Notes under the pieces: generated by a model | What the model saw: the letters and a program-made list of their open reading frames with translations, nothing else | What the model was told of the DNA's origin: nothing | Database searches by the model: none | From: an uncultured bacterium | GTDB lineage: Bacteria > Verrucomicrobiota > Lentisphaeria > Victivallales > UBA1829 | Reading direction: 5' to 3' | Assembly (NCBI GenBank): GCA_900548385.1 | Contig: URKJ01000019.1 | Span: 21,815-85,814, forward strand | DNA length: 64,000 nt | Part shown: one piece after another, positions 52,497-61,653 of the stretch | Layout of the letters: every line of letters begins with the position of its first letter | Numbering within the stretch: the stretch's first letter is position 1 | Made by a program: the position numbers and the translations under genes

Positions 52497-55460
52497 ATGC
52501 TCACCAGTATTCTGAAAGCGATCTTCGGAAGCAAATCCGCGCGCGATGCCAAGCGGATGGCTCCCCTGGTCAAACGCATCAACGAACTCGAAGTCTCTTA
52601 TCAGAGTCTCTCCGAGGAACAGCTCAAGGCGAAAACACAGGAATTCAAGGACCGTCTTGCCAAAGGCGAAACCCTCGACGATATTCTCTGCGAAGCCTTC
52701 GCAACCGTCAAAAATGCCTGCCGCCGGCTCTGCGGCACAACCGCCGTCGTCTGCGACCACGAACTCACATGGGACATGGTCCCGTTTGACGTTCAGCTGA
52801 TCGGCGGTATCGCGCTTCATAAAAAGAAAATCGCGGAAATGGCAACCGGTGAAGGAAAAACCCTTGTCGCCACCATGCCGCTCTACCTCAACGCGCTGAC
52901 CGGGAAAAACTGTCAGCTCGTTACGGTCAACGACTACCTCGCCCGCCGCGACTCCGAGTGGATGGGACTCGTCTTCAAATATCTCGGCCTCACAGTCGGC
53001 TGCATTCAAAACGAGATGAACCCCGAAGAGCGCCGCGCGCAATATGCCTGCGACATCACCTACGGAACCAACAGCGAATTCGGTTTCGACTATCTCCGCG
53101 ACATGGGCATGGCTTCCAGCAAAGAACAGCTCGTACAGCGCGACCATTATTTCGCGATCATCGACGAAGTCGACTCCATTCTGATCGACGAAGCGAGAAC
53201 GCCGCTCATCATCTCCGGTCCCGTCGCGAACTCCTCTCATCAGTTCGACGTGCTCCGCCCTGCGATCGCGGATCTCTACAACCGCCAGAATCTTCTCTGC
53301 TCCCGTCTCGTTCAGGAAGCAAAGTCGGTCCTCGACCGGGAAAACGCAGATGCCGATCAGCAGGAAGAAGCCATCACGAAACTGCTTCAAGTCAAGATGG
53401 GTATGCCTCAGCACAAAAAGCTGATGCACGTTCTCGAAGATCCCGAAATCCTCAAGCGTGTGGAAAAAGCGGAACTCATGGCCCGAAGCGAACAGAACCG
53501 CGGGCTTCTTCAGGAGATCCAGAGCGAGCTCTTCTTCTCCATGGAAGAACGCAATCACGAAGCCGACCTCACGGAAAAAGGCCGCGTGCTGATCTCCGGC
53601 AACGATCCCAACGCATTCGTGCTCCCGGACCTGCTGGAATCCCTGCACGACATTGATGCGGACGCCTCGCTTTCCGAAGCCGACAAGATCAAGAAAAAAC
53701 AGGATTTTCAGGAACAGTTCGCCCTCAAGAGCGAAAAACTCCACGACATTTCCCAGCTCCTCCGCGCCTACTGCCTCTATGAAAAGGATGTGCATTATGT
53801 GGTGCAGGAAGGCAAAGTTCTCATCGTCGACGAGCACACCGGACGAATCCTGCCCGGACGACGCTTCAGCGAAGGGCTCCACCAGGCGCTCGAAGCAAAG
53901 GAAAACGTCTCCATTGAGGAAGAGACGCAGACGTTTGCCACGATCACGATTCAGAACTACTTCCGTCTCTATGAAAAACTCGCCGGCATGACCGGTACGG
54001 CGGAAACGGAAGCCAGCGAATTCCATCAGATCTATAAACTGGACGTCATGGTCATTCCGACCAACCGTCCCTGCCGCCGTGTGGATTACAACGACTGCGT
54101 TTACAAAACCAAGCGCGAAAAGTTCAACGCCATCCTCAAGGAAGTGGAAGAGCGTTATAAGAAAGGACAGCCGGTCCTGCTCGGAACGATCTCTGTGGAA
54201 GACTCCGAAGTGCTCAGCCGCATGCTCAAAATGCGCAACATCCCGCACAACGTCCTCAATGCCAAAAATCATGCCCGCGAATCGGAAATCGTGGCGCGCG
54301 CCGGTGAGAAATTCGCCGTCACGGTCGCGACCAACATGGCGGGCCGCGGAACCGACATCAAACTCGGCGACGGCGTTGCCGAACTCGGCGGTCTTTATGT
54401 GATCGGCAGTTCCCGCCACGACTCCCGCCGTATCGACCGTCAGCTGCGCGGACGAAGCGCACGCCAGGGCGACCCCGGCGCCTCCCGCTTCTATGTTTCT
54501 CTGGAAGACAATCTGATGCGTATTTTCGGTTCCGACCGCATCGTGAAGATCATGGAACGGTTCGGGCTCGAAGAAGGCGAAGAGCTCCAGCACCCGTGGC
54601 TGAACAAATCCATCGAAACAGCACAGCGCCGGGTGGAACAGCACTACTTCTCCATCCGTAAACGCACGTTGGAATACGACGATGTTATGAACAAGCAGCG
54701 CGAAGTCATCTACGGAATCCGCAAGGAAATCCTGCTCAACGACTCCTCGCGCGACTTCATTTTCGATACCGTGGACGCCGAAGTCGAACGCCGCATTCAA
54801 GTGGCGGTCAGCCTCTGCGATTCCGAATCGAAAGAGACCATCAACCGCGACAATCTGCTCGGCTGGCTCAACACCACGTTCCCGATCGGTTTCACCGATG
54901 AAATCTTCTCGTTCAAAGAAGACGGAACGCCCGATACCGCCGCAATTCAGAAAGCGATCGTTGACCGCATCACGGAAATGTACAAGCTCAAAGAGACCTA
55001 TGAGGATCCCGAAGGCTTGAAGTGGCTTGAACGTCACATCATCCTTGACGCCATCGACCGTCTCTGGCAGGAACACCTGCGTGCAATGGATCACCTGCGC
55101 TCCAGCATCGGCCTCCGCGCCTATGCTCAGAAGGATCCGCTGATCGAATACAAGCAGGAAGCATTCAAGATGTTCGATGAGCTGATTCAGGCGATTGATC
55201 AGGAAATCCTCGTGAACATGTTCCGCTCCGCGACGAGCCTTGCCGCATTCGAACAGCTGTTTGCCAATATCCCGCAGCAGTTCATTGCCGGCGGCGAACT
55301 GCCGATGGAAGATGTTTCCGCGAACCCCGACAATCCGGAGCAGGATCAGGAGGTTCCCGACATTCAGATCTCGTTCCGCCGCGACACGCCGAAAGTCGGT
55401 CGCAACGAGCCCTGCCCCTGCGGCTCCGGCAAAAAATATAAAAACTGCTGCGGCAAATAA
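52497..55460 (+). CDS. secA: Preprotein translocase ATPase SecA
   Basis: 987 residues. Walker A 'EMATGEGKTLVATMPLYLN', 'VNDYLARRDSEWM', the DEAD-type 'IIDEVDSILIDEARTPLII', 'VDEHTGRILPGRRFSEGLHQ' and 'TNMAGRGTDIKL' cover both nucleotide-binding folds; the C-terminal SEC-C zinc motif is 'CPCGSGKKYKNCC'. It drives Sec export, which the signal-peptide-bearing enzymes and pseudopilins of this window need. It is longer than E. coli SecA (901) because of inserts between about 265 and 400. It shares a transcript with pyrE and ends at a strong terminator. Confidence 0.98.
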   Translation: MLTSILKAIFGSKSARDAKRMAPLVKRINELEVSYQSLSEEQLKAKTQEFKDRLAKGETLDDILCEAFATVKNACRRLCGTTAVVCDHELTWDMVPFDVQLIGGIALHKKKIAEMATGEGKTLVATMPLYLNALTGKNCQLVTVNDYLARRDSEWMGLVFKYLGLTVGCIQNEMNPEERRAQYACDITYGTNSEFGFDYLRDMGMASSKEQLVQRDHYFAIIDEVDSILIDEARTPLIISGPVANSSHQFDVLRPAIADLYNRQNLLCSRLVQEAKSVLDRENADADQQEEAITKLLQVKMGMPQHKKLMHVLEDPEILKRVEKAELMARSEQNRGLLQEIQSELFFSMEERNHEADLTEKGRVLISGNDPNAFVLPDLLESLHDIDADASLSEADKIKKKQDFQEQFALKSEKLHDISQLLRAYCLYEKDVHYVVQEGKVLIVDEHTGRILPGRRFSEGLHQALEAKENVSIEEETQTFATITIQNYFRLYEKLAGMTGTAETEASEFHQIYKLDVMVIPTNRPCRRVDYNDCVYKTKREKFNAILKEVEERYKKGQPVLLGTISVEDSEVLSRMLKMRNIPHNVLNAKNHARESEIVARAGEKFAVTVATNMAGRGTDIKLGDGVAELGGLYVIGSSRHDSRRIDRQLRGRSARQGDPGASRFYVSLEDNLMRIFGSDRIVKIMERFGLEEGEELQHPWLNKSIETAQRRVEQHYFSIRKRTLEYDDVMNKQREVIYGIRKEILLNDSSRDFIFDTVDAEVERRIQVAVSLCDSESKETINRDNLLGWLNTTFPIGFTDEIFSFKEDGTPDTAAIQKAIVDRITEMYKLKETYEDPEGLKWLERHIILDAIDRLWQEHLRAMDHLRSSIGLRAYAQKDPLIEYKQEAFKMFDELIQAIDQEILVNMFRSATSLAAFEQLFANIPQQFIAGGELPMEDVSANPDNPEQDQEVPDIQISFRRDTPKVGRNEPCPCGSGKKYKNCCGK

Positions 55461-55478
55461 TTCCGCGGCAAAATAAAG

Positions 55479-55520
55479 AAAACCCCCGCTTTTCCTGAAT
55501 ACGGGAAAGCGGGGGTTTTT
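55479..55520. terminator. Bidirectional rho-independent terminator
   Basis: A 17-base stem (AAAACCCCCGC side paired with GCGGGGGTTTT, one G-T pair) around loop TGAATAC, with T tracts on both strands. It ends secA and the convergent copper ATPase gene. Confidence 0.9.
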
Positions 55521-55539
55521 ATTCAAACCGTTGAATCTG

Positions 55540-57729
55540 TTACGGACGGAACCGTTTCAGACGCAGAGCGTTCAGTACAACGGAAACCGAACTGAACGCC
55601 ATTGCAGCCGCTCCGACCACCGGACTCAAACGCGGTCCGCCGAATGCGAAAAACACGCCGGCGGCAAGCGGAATACAGATCACATTGTACAGAAACGCCC
55701 AGCAGAGATTCTCTTTGATTACGCGCATCGTCATACGGCTCAGCGCAATCGCGGCGGGAACCTCGCTCAGACCGCTGCGCATCAGGACCATATCGGCAGA
55801 TTCCATCGCGACATCCGTACCGGAACCGATTGCGATCCCGATATCCGCCTGCGCCAATGCCGGAGCATCGTTGATCCCGTCTCCGACCATTGCGACTTTC
55901 CGGCCGCCCGACTGGAGTTCCTTGACGATCTCCGCTTTGTCCGCAGGCAGCAGCTCCGCACGGACTTCATCAATTCCGAGTTCGGAAGCGATCGCGTTTG
56001 CCGTCGCGGCATTATCCCCGGTCAGCATGACCGTGCGCAATCCCATCTCATGCAGCCGCCGGATCGCCTGCGCCGAGTCCGGTTTCACCGTGTCGGCGAT
56101 TTCAATCACGCCCAGCAGAACCCCGTCGGCGGCGACATACACCAGAGAATTGGCTTTTGCTCCATCCGGATTGACGGCGGCGGTCTCAATGGCATTTTCC
56201 TCCATCAGAGCACGCTTTCCGATCAGAACCCGGCGTCCTTCCGCAATACAGGCGACCCCGTAACCGGCAAGAGCTTTGAAGTCCGAAACAGGAACCGGCG
56301 CAATTTGCCGGCGCTCCGCTTCCCGGAGAATCGCACGGGCAAGCGGATGCTCGGAATTCTGTTCCGCAGACGCCGCAAAACGGAGCAGCTCCACCGAATC
56401 CTTTCCTTCTCCGGCAAGCGAGATTTCCGCAACTTCCGGCCGCCCCGTCGTAACGGTTCCCGTCTTGTCAAACACAACAGTATGGAGCTGCCCGGCTGTT
56501 TCCAACGCGGTGCCCGTCCGGATCAGAATACCGAGTTTCGCCCCCTGCCCGATCCCGGCGATCAGGGCAATCGGAGTTGCAAGGCCGAGCGCACACGGAC
56601 ATGCAATCACCAGAACCGCCAGAGAAAATTCCAAAGCTCCGGAAAAACCGACGCTTCCGGCAGTCAGCCATGCAAGAAACGTCAGGGCAGCGACCGCGAT
56701 CACGCCCCAGACGAAATAACCGGAAATCAGATCGGCAAGCCGGGCGATCGGCGGGCGCGTCCCCTGCGCCTCCCGGATCAGCGCAATGATACGGGCAAGC
56801 GCGGTGTTTTCCCCGACCTGTTCAGCCCGGAACAGAAACGCGCCGTCCCGGTTGATCGAACCGCCCGTTACCCGTGCGCCGATACCCTTGTCGACCGGAA
56901 TGGACTCCCCGGTCAGCATGGATTCATCAACCGACGCACCGCCATCAACGATCACACCGTCCACCGGGATCTTCTCGCCGGGACGGACCCGGATCAGGTC
57001 GCCGGCTTTCAGCGCCGCAACCGCGACTTTCGTCTCCCTCCCGTCGACAACCAGCGTGGCATTCGGAGGCGTCAGGTTCATCAGCTCCCGGATTGCCCCG
57101 GATGCCCGTCTGCGCGACCGTGCTTCCAGATACTTGCCCAGCATGATCAGCGCCACGATCATTCCCGCCGTATCAAAATACAGATGCGCCGTCTCGCCGC
57201 GCGCCATCAGGAACAGGCTGTATACAATAGCGGCGGACGTGCAAAGCGCAATCAGGGAATCCATATTCGGTGCAAGCCGGAACAGCGTTTTGAATCCGGA
57301 TGTGTAAAAACGGATCCCGGCGGCAACGATCGGAACGGTCAGAAACAGCTGAATCCACGCATTGACATTGTCGCTGACGGAAAAATATGGCAGTCCGAAC
57401 ATATGGTGCATTGCCGCATAAAACAGCAGAATGGAAAAGACAAGCGCAGTCATAAACCGGTGAAAATACGCCGAGCCCTGTTCCTCATCCTCGACTTCCC
57501 GCCCCTGATTCTCCTTTGTCACGAGTTCCGCCTTGAACCCGATCTTCCGGACCGCCGCGGCAATCTCCTCGACAGAGACCGCTTTCGGGTCCCGCTCCAG
57601 CGCCATCGTCTTTGACGCAATGGAGACATAAACATTGGAAACTCCCTGCAGTTTTTTTACCGCGCGTTCCACATTGGCGGCACATCCGGCACAGTGCATT
57701 CCCGTAATATTGAACAGTTCTTTTTTCAT
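55540..57729 (-). CDS. copA: Copper-translocating P1B-type ATPase
   Basis: 729 residues. One heavy-metal domain with 'GMHCAGCAAN' (C13, C16), eight expected membrane segments, the 'CPCALGLATP' ion site, phosphorylated D421 in 'DKTGTVTTG', the actuator 'TGES' and the hinge 'GDGINDAPALAQADIGIAIG' are all present. CPC marks Cu+ (or Ag+) export. The ATG at 57729 has GGAGG 5 bases upstream; the neighbouring ATG at 57732 is too close to it. It stands alone; no chaperone or copper regulator adjoins, and 57733-57864 shows no clear copper operator. Confidence 0.94.
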   Translation of the reverse strand: MKKELFNITGMHCAGCAANVERAVKKLQGVSNVYVSIASKTMALERDPKAVSVEEIAAAVRKIGFKAELVTKENQGREVEDEEQGSAYFHRFMTALVFSILLFYAAMHHMFGLPYFSVSDNVNAWIQLFLTVPIVAAGIRFYTSGFKTLFRLAPNMDSLIALCTSAAIVYSLFLMARGETAHLYFDTAGMIVALIMLGKYLEARSRRRASGAIRELMNLTPPNATLVVDGRETKVAVAALKAGDLIRVRPGEKIPVDGVIVDGGASVDESMLTGESIPVDKGIGARVTGGSINRDGAFLFRAEQVGENTALARIIALIREAQGTRPPIARLADLISGYFVWGVIAVAALTFLAWLTAGSVGFSGALEFSLAVLVIACPCALGLATPIALIAGIGQGAKLGILIRTGTALETAGQLHTVVFDKTGTVTTGRPEVAEISLAGEGKDSVELLRFAASAEQNSEHPLARAILREAERRQIAPVPVSDFKALAGYGVACIAEGRRVLIGKRALMEENAIETAAVNPDGAKANSLVYVAADGVLLGVIEIADTVKPDSAQAIRRLHEMGLRTVMLTGDNAATANAIASELGIDEVRAELLPADKAEIVKELQSGGRKVAMVGDGINDAPALAQADIGIAIGSGTDVAMESADMVLMRSGLSEVPAAIALSRMTMRVIKENLCWAFLYNVICIPLAAGVFFAFGGPRLSPVVGAAAMAFSSVSVVLNALRLKRFRP

Positions 57730-57864
57730 CATGACCTCCCCCGCAGTTTGCAGTTGTTTTCTGCTCCAATATACAACCGGACTCCGGAAAAATCCACTGC
57801 GGAGGAGCTATTTTTTTAGCGTCACCTAACTTTTATTGCATCGTCTCCGTACAAATCCACCCCA

Positions 57865-60837
57865 TTATTTCCGGATCAGCTCATACGCAAACACCCCGGC
57901 GGAATTGTCCAGACGGAATATCAGATTTCCATTTTCATGCCGCACCGGAACCTCTCCAGTCCGTTTTCCGGAAAGGTCAAGCGCATAGAGCGTCACGTTC
58001 CCATTCACGCCGCGCAGGGTCACGTCCGCAGTGGAACGGCGCACGAGAAGCGGGAGTTTTCCGAAATACTCCACCGTGTGACGCTCCTGTGTGGAAAAAC
58101 GGAGTCCGCTGTTGAGACAGTCCGTCAGGTGAAGAATCAGCATCCGTCCGCTTTCCGCCAGCGGAGTTTTGTCACAGGAAGCAATCAGCAGAGCGGAAAA
58201 CACATTGCCGATCTTCACAGAAGCGCGTTTTCCATGCAGCTCCGTTCCGGCAGGTCCGACAAACCCCTCGCTGCGCGGAGTGACAACCTGGAATGTCCGC
58301 CGTTTTGTCTGCATCCGGATCTCTCCGGTCGAACTGCAGCGCATACCGTCGGCAGCCAGTTCCGCCGATGAAATCAACCCTTTCTTCCGCAGACTGTTCA
58401 AAGACTCTTTTTCCGGAATGACCGTAACCGACTTGTCCGATCCGTCCAGAACATAACCGGTCTGCGCGATCAGCCCCAGTTCGCGGAAAGAATCGGGAAT
58501 ATCAAACCGGTCCTGATCCGTATCGGGAATCCGGCAGGCGAACCGCTTTCCGGAAACCGACGCATCTCCGCGCAGGAAAAACAGTGCTCCGGCCAAATCC
58601 GTCAAACGCGCAACCGGGTCATTGCTCAGTTCAAAGCCGATGATGTGGGCAGGCTTCACGCTGCGGAGGGGATTGGAAGCGTAATCGAACCGGCAAAGCA
58701 TGGAATAGTTCTGAAGCGCCGAATACGCTCCGACCAAGAAACCGCCTTCCGCACGGTAAGCATTCGGAAACACATAATTCCATTCGGTCACGGCAAAGGG
58801 CCGCCCGAATGCACGGTACGGAAACAGTGCGGAAAATCCGCCGAACGCCCCCAGAGCGTCCTCCGGACTGGCAGTGCGCGGTATGTTTCCCGAAACCGGG
58901 TGCGCCCAGTAATAATGGATGTCAACATAATCCAGCAAACGGCGGTCCCGTGCAGTGGATACATCCATAATATAGTTCAGATCGGTCAGCGGAACTTTCA
59001 GTCCCATCGCCCGCAGTTTTCCGGAGTATCTCGCATACGCATTCCGGTAGACCTCGTGATAAAACTCCGAACGGCTCCGGCCGGGGTTTTTCTTCTGCCA
59101 GCCGCGGAACGCGGCGTCATAAATATCACGGACATATTTCGCCCGGAGATTGTTGGAAAGCGTCCCTTCGTTGATAATACTTACCGTTGCAAGTGCGGGA
59201 TCCTCCGTCCAGCGCAGCCCCGTATACGGATTTACGCGGGTCAACAGATTTTCCGAATACTGTTCCAGATTCCGCATGACCTCTTCGTCGATCAGAGCAA
59301 GGGCCTTGAACTCCCGTCCGGAAACCGCTTTATCCGGGAAACGCCGGATCTCCCCCTTTTTCAGCTTGCGCGACATATACAGGTCAACACTGACATAAAG
59401 TCCGTGTCTCCTGCAGGAAGCGAGGAAATAATCCAGACGGTCCACTTTCTCAGGATCAAGTGTCACGGTCTCCGCAGCTCCCTCCTTCGCCAGATAAGCA
59501 TCGAAATGATGGAGACGGACAAGATTATAGCCGTTTGCGGCAAACCGTTTCACAATACAGTCAATCTCTTCGTTCGGAACAAAAATCGCACGGCTGGAAA
59601 CATTAATGCCCCAAAAACGGACGGGTACCCCCGGACGTTTCTCAAATTCAAAATTCTCTCCAACGGCTTTCAGAAAACCGTATTTTCCGGCAGGAGCGTC
59701 CAGCAAAGCGGAAAAATCCAGAGCGGAACCCGGAATGACATCCTTTTTCAACACGACCGGGCTCCACTCCCTGCCCGCTTGAATCAGCAGCGGATAAACC
59801 GGAATCACCGGCTGAATCCGTTCCCGCGAAAGGGAAACGGCAAGCGGAGTTCCTTTCCCTCCGAACCGGATACTGCGCAACGGTTTATCCGCAATACGAT
59901 ACGCAAAACAGACCAGAGTATCTTTTTTCTCTGCGCCGACCGGATATTTGCCCAGCAGTTCCGGTTTTGCAGAAGAACCGTCCGCACAGGTGATATGAAG
60001 CGGCGACGGCACAGAGTCTGCAGACAGGATATAGCAGAAATTGCCGCGCGCATTCTTCATTTCCAGTTCTTTTCCTGTCGGCAGGGCATACTCCGCAGAG
60101 TGGAAGCGGATCCCTCCCAGCCGCCGCTCCCCGGCGTTCAACGGACTCCGCACCGGACCGGTTTCAGAAAATGAAAGCGGTGTCGAGGCATAGGGTTCAT
60201 ATTCCATCCGGAACGCCAGTCCGGCATGGGTCACAGCACCGCCGGACGGAGCGAAAATCAAACGCAATGAAGACCGTTTGCTGTTGAATTTCCGATTGTC
60301 CTGAAGTTGAGCTTGAAAGTTTCCGGAAATTTTCAAAACACCGCGCCTCAACGGGATTTCTATCCGGTTTTCCCGTGCAGGAATTCCGATCTGCCAACGG
60401 CCGGAAGAAACATAATACGCAGGAAACTCCAGACGGCGGCCGTTCACACGGAAACTCTGTCCCTGACCGGTGGCAAACGGAATGGAAGCCGTGACCATTA
60501 TCATCTGTACATTGACAGGAACTTCAGAAGTCAAGTCCAGCTTGAATTCCGCACCGTTCCTCCCCGTCTTCCGCCGTTCTTCCAAAGCAAACGTTTCGGA
60601 CTCCCGGAGCAGGAATTTTCCGCGCCGGACCGTAAAACCATCGGAAACGGATGCGCTTTCTCCGGGAAACACCACCGTCTTTGAATTCTGTTCGCTTCCG
60701 CCTTTCCAGTTCGGATATGCTGCGAACAATTTGAAATCCAGTTCCTCCACCCGGAACAGGGAATCGGGCGGAAACGAAACTTCTCCGGCACCAAGAACAA
60801 TTCCGCAGAGCAGAAAAAAAGAAACAAAATATCTCAT
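57865..60837 (-). CDS. Large secreted GH5-like glycosidase
   Basis: 990 residues with a signal peptide (MRYFVSFFLLCGIVLGAG). A long beta-sandwich N-terminal part (about 20-375) leads to a TIM barrel whose start 'VRFWGINVSSRAIFV' and 'NGYNLVRLHHFDAYL' is typical of GH5-type cellulase-fold enzymes; the acid/base is E557 in 'SIINEGTL' and the nucleophile E685 in 'FAVTEWNYVFPN'. A beta-rich C-terminus follows. GGAGG lies 8 bases before the ATG. The truncated pseudopilin gene lies 16 bases upstream, so the normal promoter has probably been cut off by the inserted recombinase element. Confidence 0.82.
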   Translation of the reverse strand: MRYFVSFFLLCGIVLGAGEVSFPPDSLFRVEELDFKLFAAYPNWKGGSEQNSKTVVFPGESASVSDGFTVRRGKFLLRESETFALEERRKTGRNGAEFKLDLTSEVPVNVQMIMVTASIPFATGQGQSFRVNGRRLEFPAYYVSSGRWQIGIPARENRIEIPLRRGVLKISGNFQAQLQDNRKFNSKRSSLRLIFAPSGGAVTHAGLAFRMEYEPYASTPLSFSETGPVRSPLNAGERRLGGIRFHSAEYALPTGKELEMKNARGNFCYILSADSVPSPLHITCADGSSAKPELLGKYPVGAEKKDTLVCFAYRIADKPLRSIRFGGKGTPLAVSLSRERIQPVIPVYPLLIQAGREWSPVVLKKDVIPGSALDFSALLDAPAGKYGFLKAVGENFEFEKRPGVPVRFWGINVSSRAIFVPNEEIDCIVKRFAANGYNLVRLHHFDAYLAKEGAAETVTLDPEKVDRLDYFLASCRRHGLYVSVDLYMSRKLKKGEIRRFPDKAVSGREFKALALIDEEVMRNLEQYSENLLTRVNPYTGLRWTEDPALATVSIINEGTLSNNLRAKYVRDIYDAAFRGWQKKNPGRSRSEFYHEVYRNAYARYSGKLRAMGLKVPLTDLNYIMDVSTARDRRLLDYVDIHYYWAHPVSGNIPRTASPEDALGAFGGFSALFPYRAFGRPFAVTEWNYVFPNAYRAEGGFLVGAYSALQNYSMLCRFDYASNPLRSVKPAHIIGFELSNDPVARLTDLAGALFFLRGDASVSGKRFACRIPDTDQDRFDIPDSFRELGLIAQTGYVLDGSDKSVTVIPEKESLNSLRKKGLISSAELAADGMRCSSTGEIRMQTKRRTFQVVTPRSEGFVGPAGTELHGKRASVKIGNVFSALLIASCDKTPLAESGRMLILHLTDCLNSGLRFSTQERHTVEYFGKLPLLVRRSTADVTLRGVNGNVTLYALDLSGKRTGEVPVRHENGNLIFRLDNSAGVFAYELIRK

Positions 60838-60853
60838 TCGTCATTCCTCCAAA

Positions 60854-61588
60854 TCAGTTGTAAACATTCCAGACATCAGAAGCGGTTCCATCCGTTGCCC
60901 GGGACGGAAAATAGGAATTGCTCTGACGTCTCATTTCCACATGACCGTCAAAAAACACAACGTTAAACACCTTCCCTGCCATATTATGCCGGAAAGTCCG
61001 CTGCTTGTAACTGGAAGCACCGGCACCGAGATTTTTATAATCGGTGATTGTATCCTGATACCCGTTCCAGGATTCCAAGGAATCCATTGCGGCAAAACGG
61101 GAAGAGGGATTTTTGATTCGCGGCAAATGATAAGCGAGCCATTGTTCCGAATTTCCCAAAACACCTTTATCCTTGAAAGTCTGATTATTCATTGCATAGA
61201 AATAATAAGGATAACATCCGGGCAAGGCTTCCGGCGAAGAGCTCGAATTGCTCTGAAGCGCCGGATCGCTCCAATCCAAAGACGGACAGAGCATCGCTTT
61301 TGTAAATACACGGCCAGAGCCCTGTGTGCAGGTTGTCCCGTTATTTTTTGTTTTCGAGGGAGTCTTTCCGGAAAGCATCCGGACAAAATGAACGTTGCCG
61401 GTCCAGGGCTCCCACTTGCCCAGAGACGAAGGAATCCAGTAATCTTCACAGTCGTTGGCGTACATCCCGCCTGTCGTTCCGAGCTGTTTCAGATTTCCTG
61501 TACATTGAATCGCTTCCGCTTTCCGTCTTGCAGACGCCAAAGCGGGCAGAAGCATCCCCGCAAGGATCGCAATAATAGCGATTACCAC
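60854..61588 (-). pseudogene. Pseudopilin lacking its 5' end, disrupted at the leader
   Basis: The readable part begins 'VVIAIIAILAGMLLPALASA', with 'IQCTGNLKQLG', 'MLCPSLDW' and 'FRHNMAGKVFNVVFFDGHVE' further on, so it is a full pseudopilin apart from the leader and 'FTLIELL'. Upstream of the GTG at 61588 the frame reads only four codons before a TAA (61601-61603). The lost part begins exactly where the large serine recombinase element adjoins. Without the leader it cannot be a prepilin-peptidase substrate. The 5' end may lie beyond the window. Confidence 0.85.
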
Positions 61589-61593
61589 TATGA

Positions 61594-61636
61594 CTACTTG
61601 TTAAATATACAATATGGTGTATATTAAAACAAGTAG
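61594..61636. repeat. Imperfect palindrome at the recombinase end, possible attachment/recombination site
   Basis: Arms CTACTTGTT (61594-61602) and AACAAGTAG (61628-61636) are perfect; the inner parts AAATATACA and TGTATATT pair with a one-base shift. The centre lies near 61615. It also contains a promoter candidate for the recombinase (TTGTTA 61598, TATATT 61620, 16 bases apart). Confidence 0.55.
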
Positions 61637-61653
61637 AATGAGGAGCAAGAACA

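Noticed and set aside
51669..55526. A 1285-codon open frame on the minus strand across the zinc-ribbon gene, pyrE and secA
   Set aside because: It is in exact codon register with pyrE and secA, so its stops would be TTA, CTA or TCA codons of those genes, which are avoided. The translated protein has no domain and runs opposite to certain genes.
55531..57615. A 694-codon open frame opposite the copper ATPase
   Set aside because: Arg- and His-rich shadow of copA without ribosome site or recognisable motif.
57733..57864. Copper-responsive operator or regulator before copA
   Set aside because: No CueR- or CsoR-type gene and no convincing dyad with the expected long promoter spacer was found.
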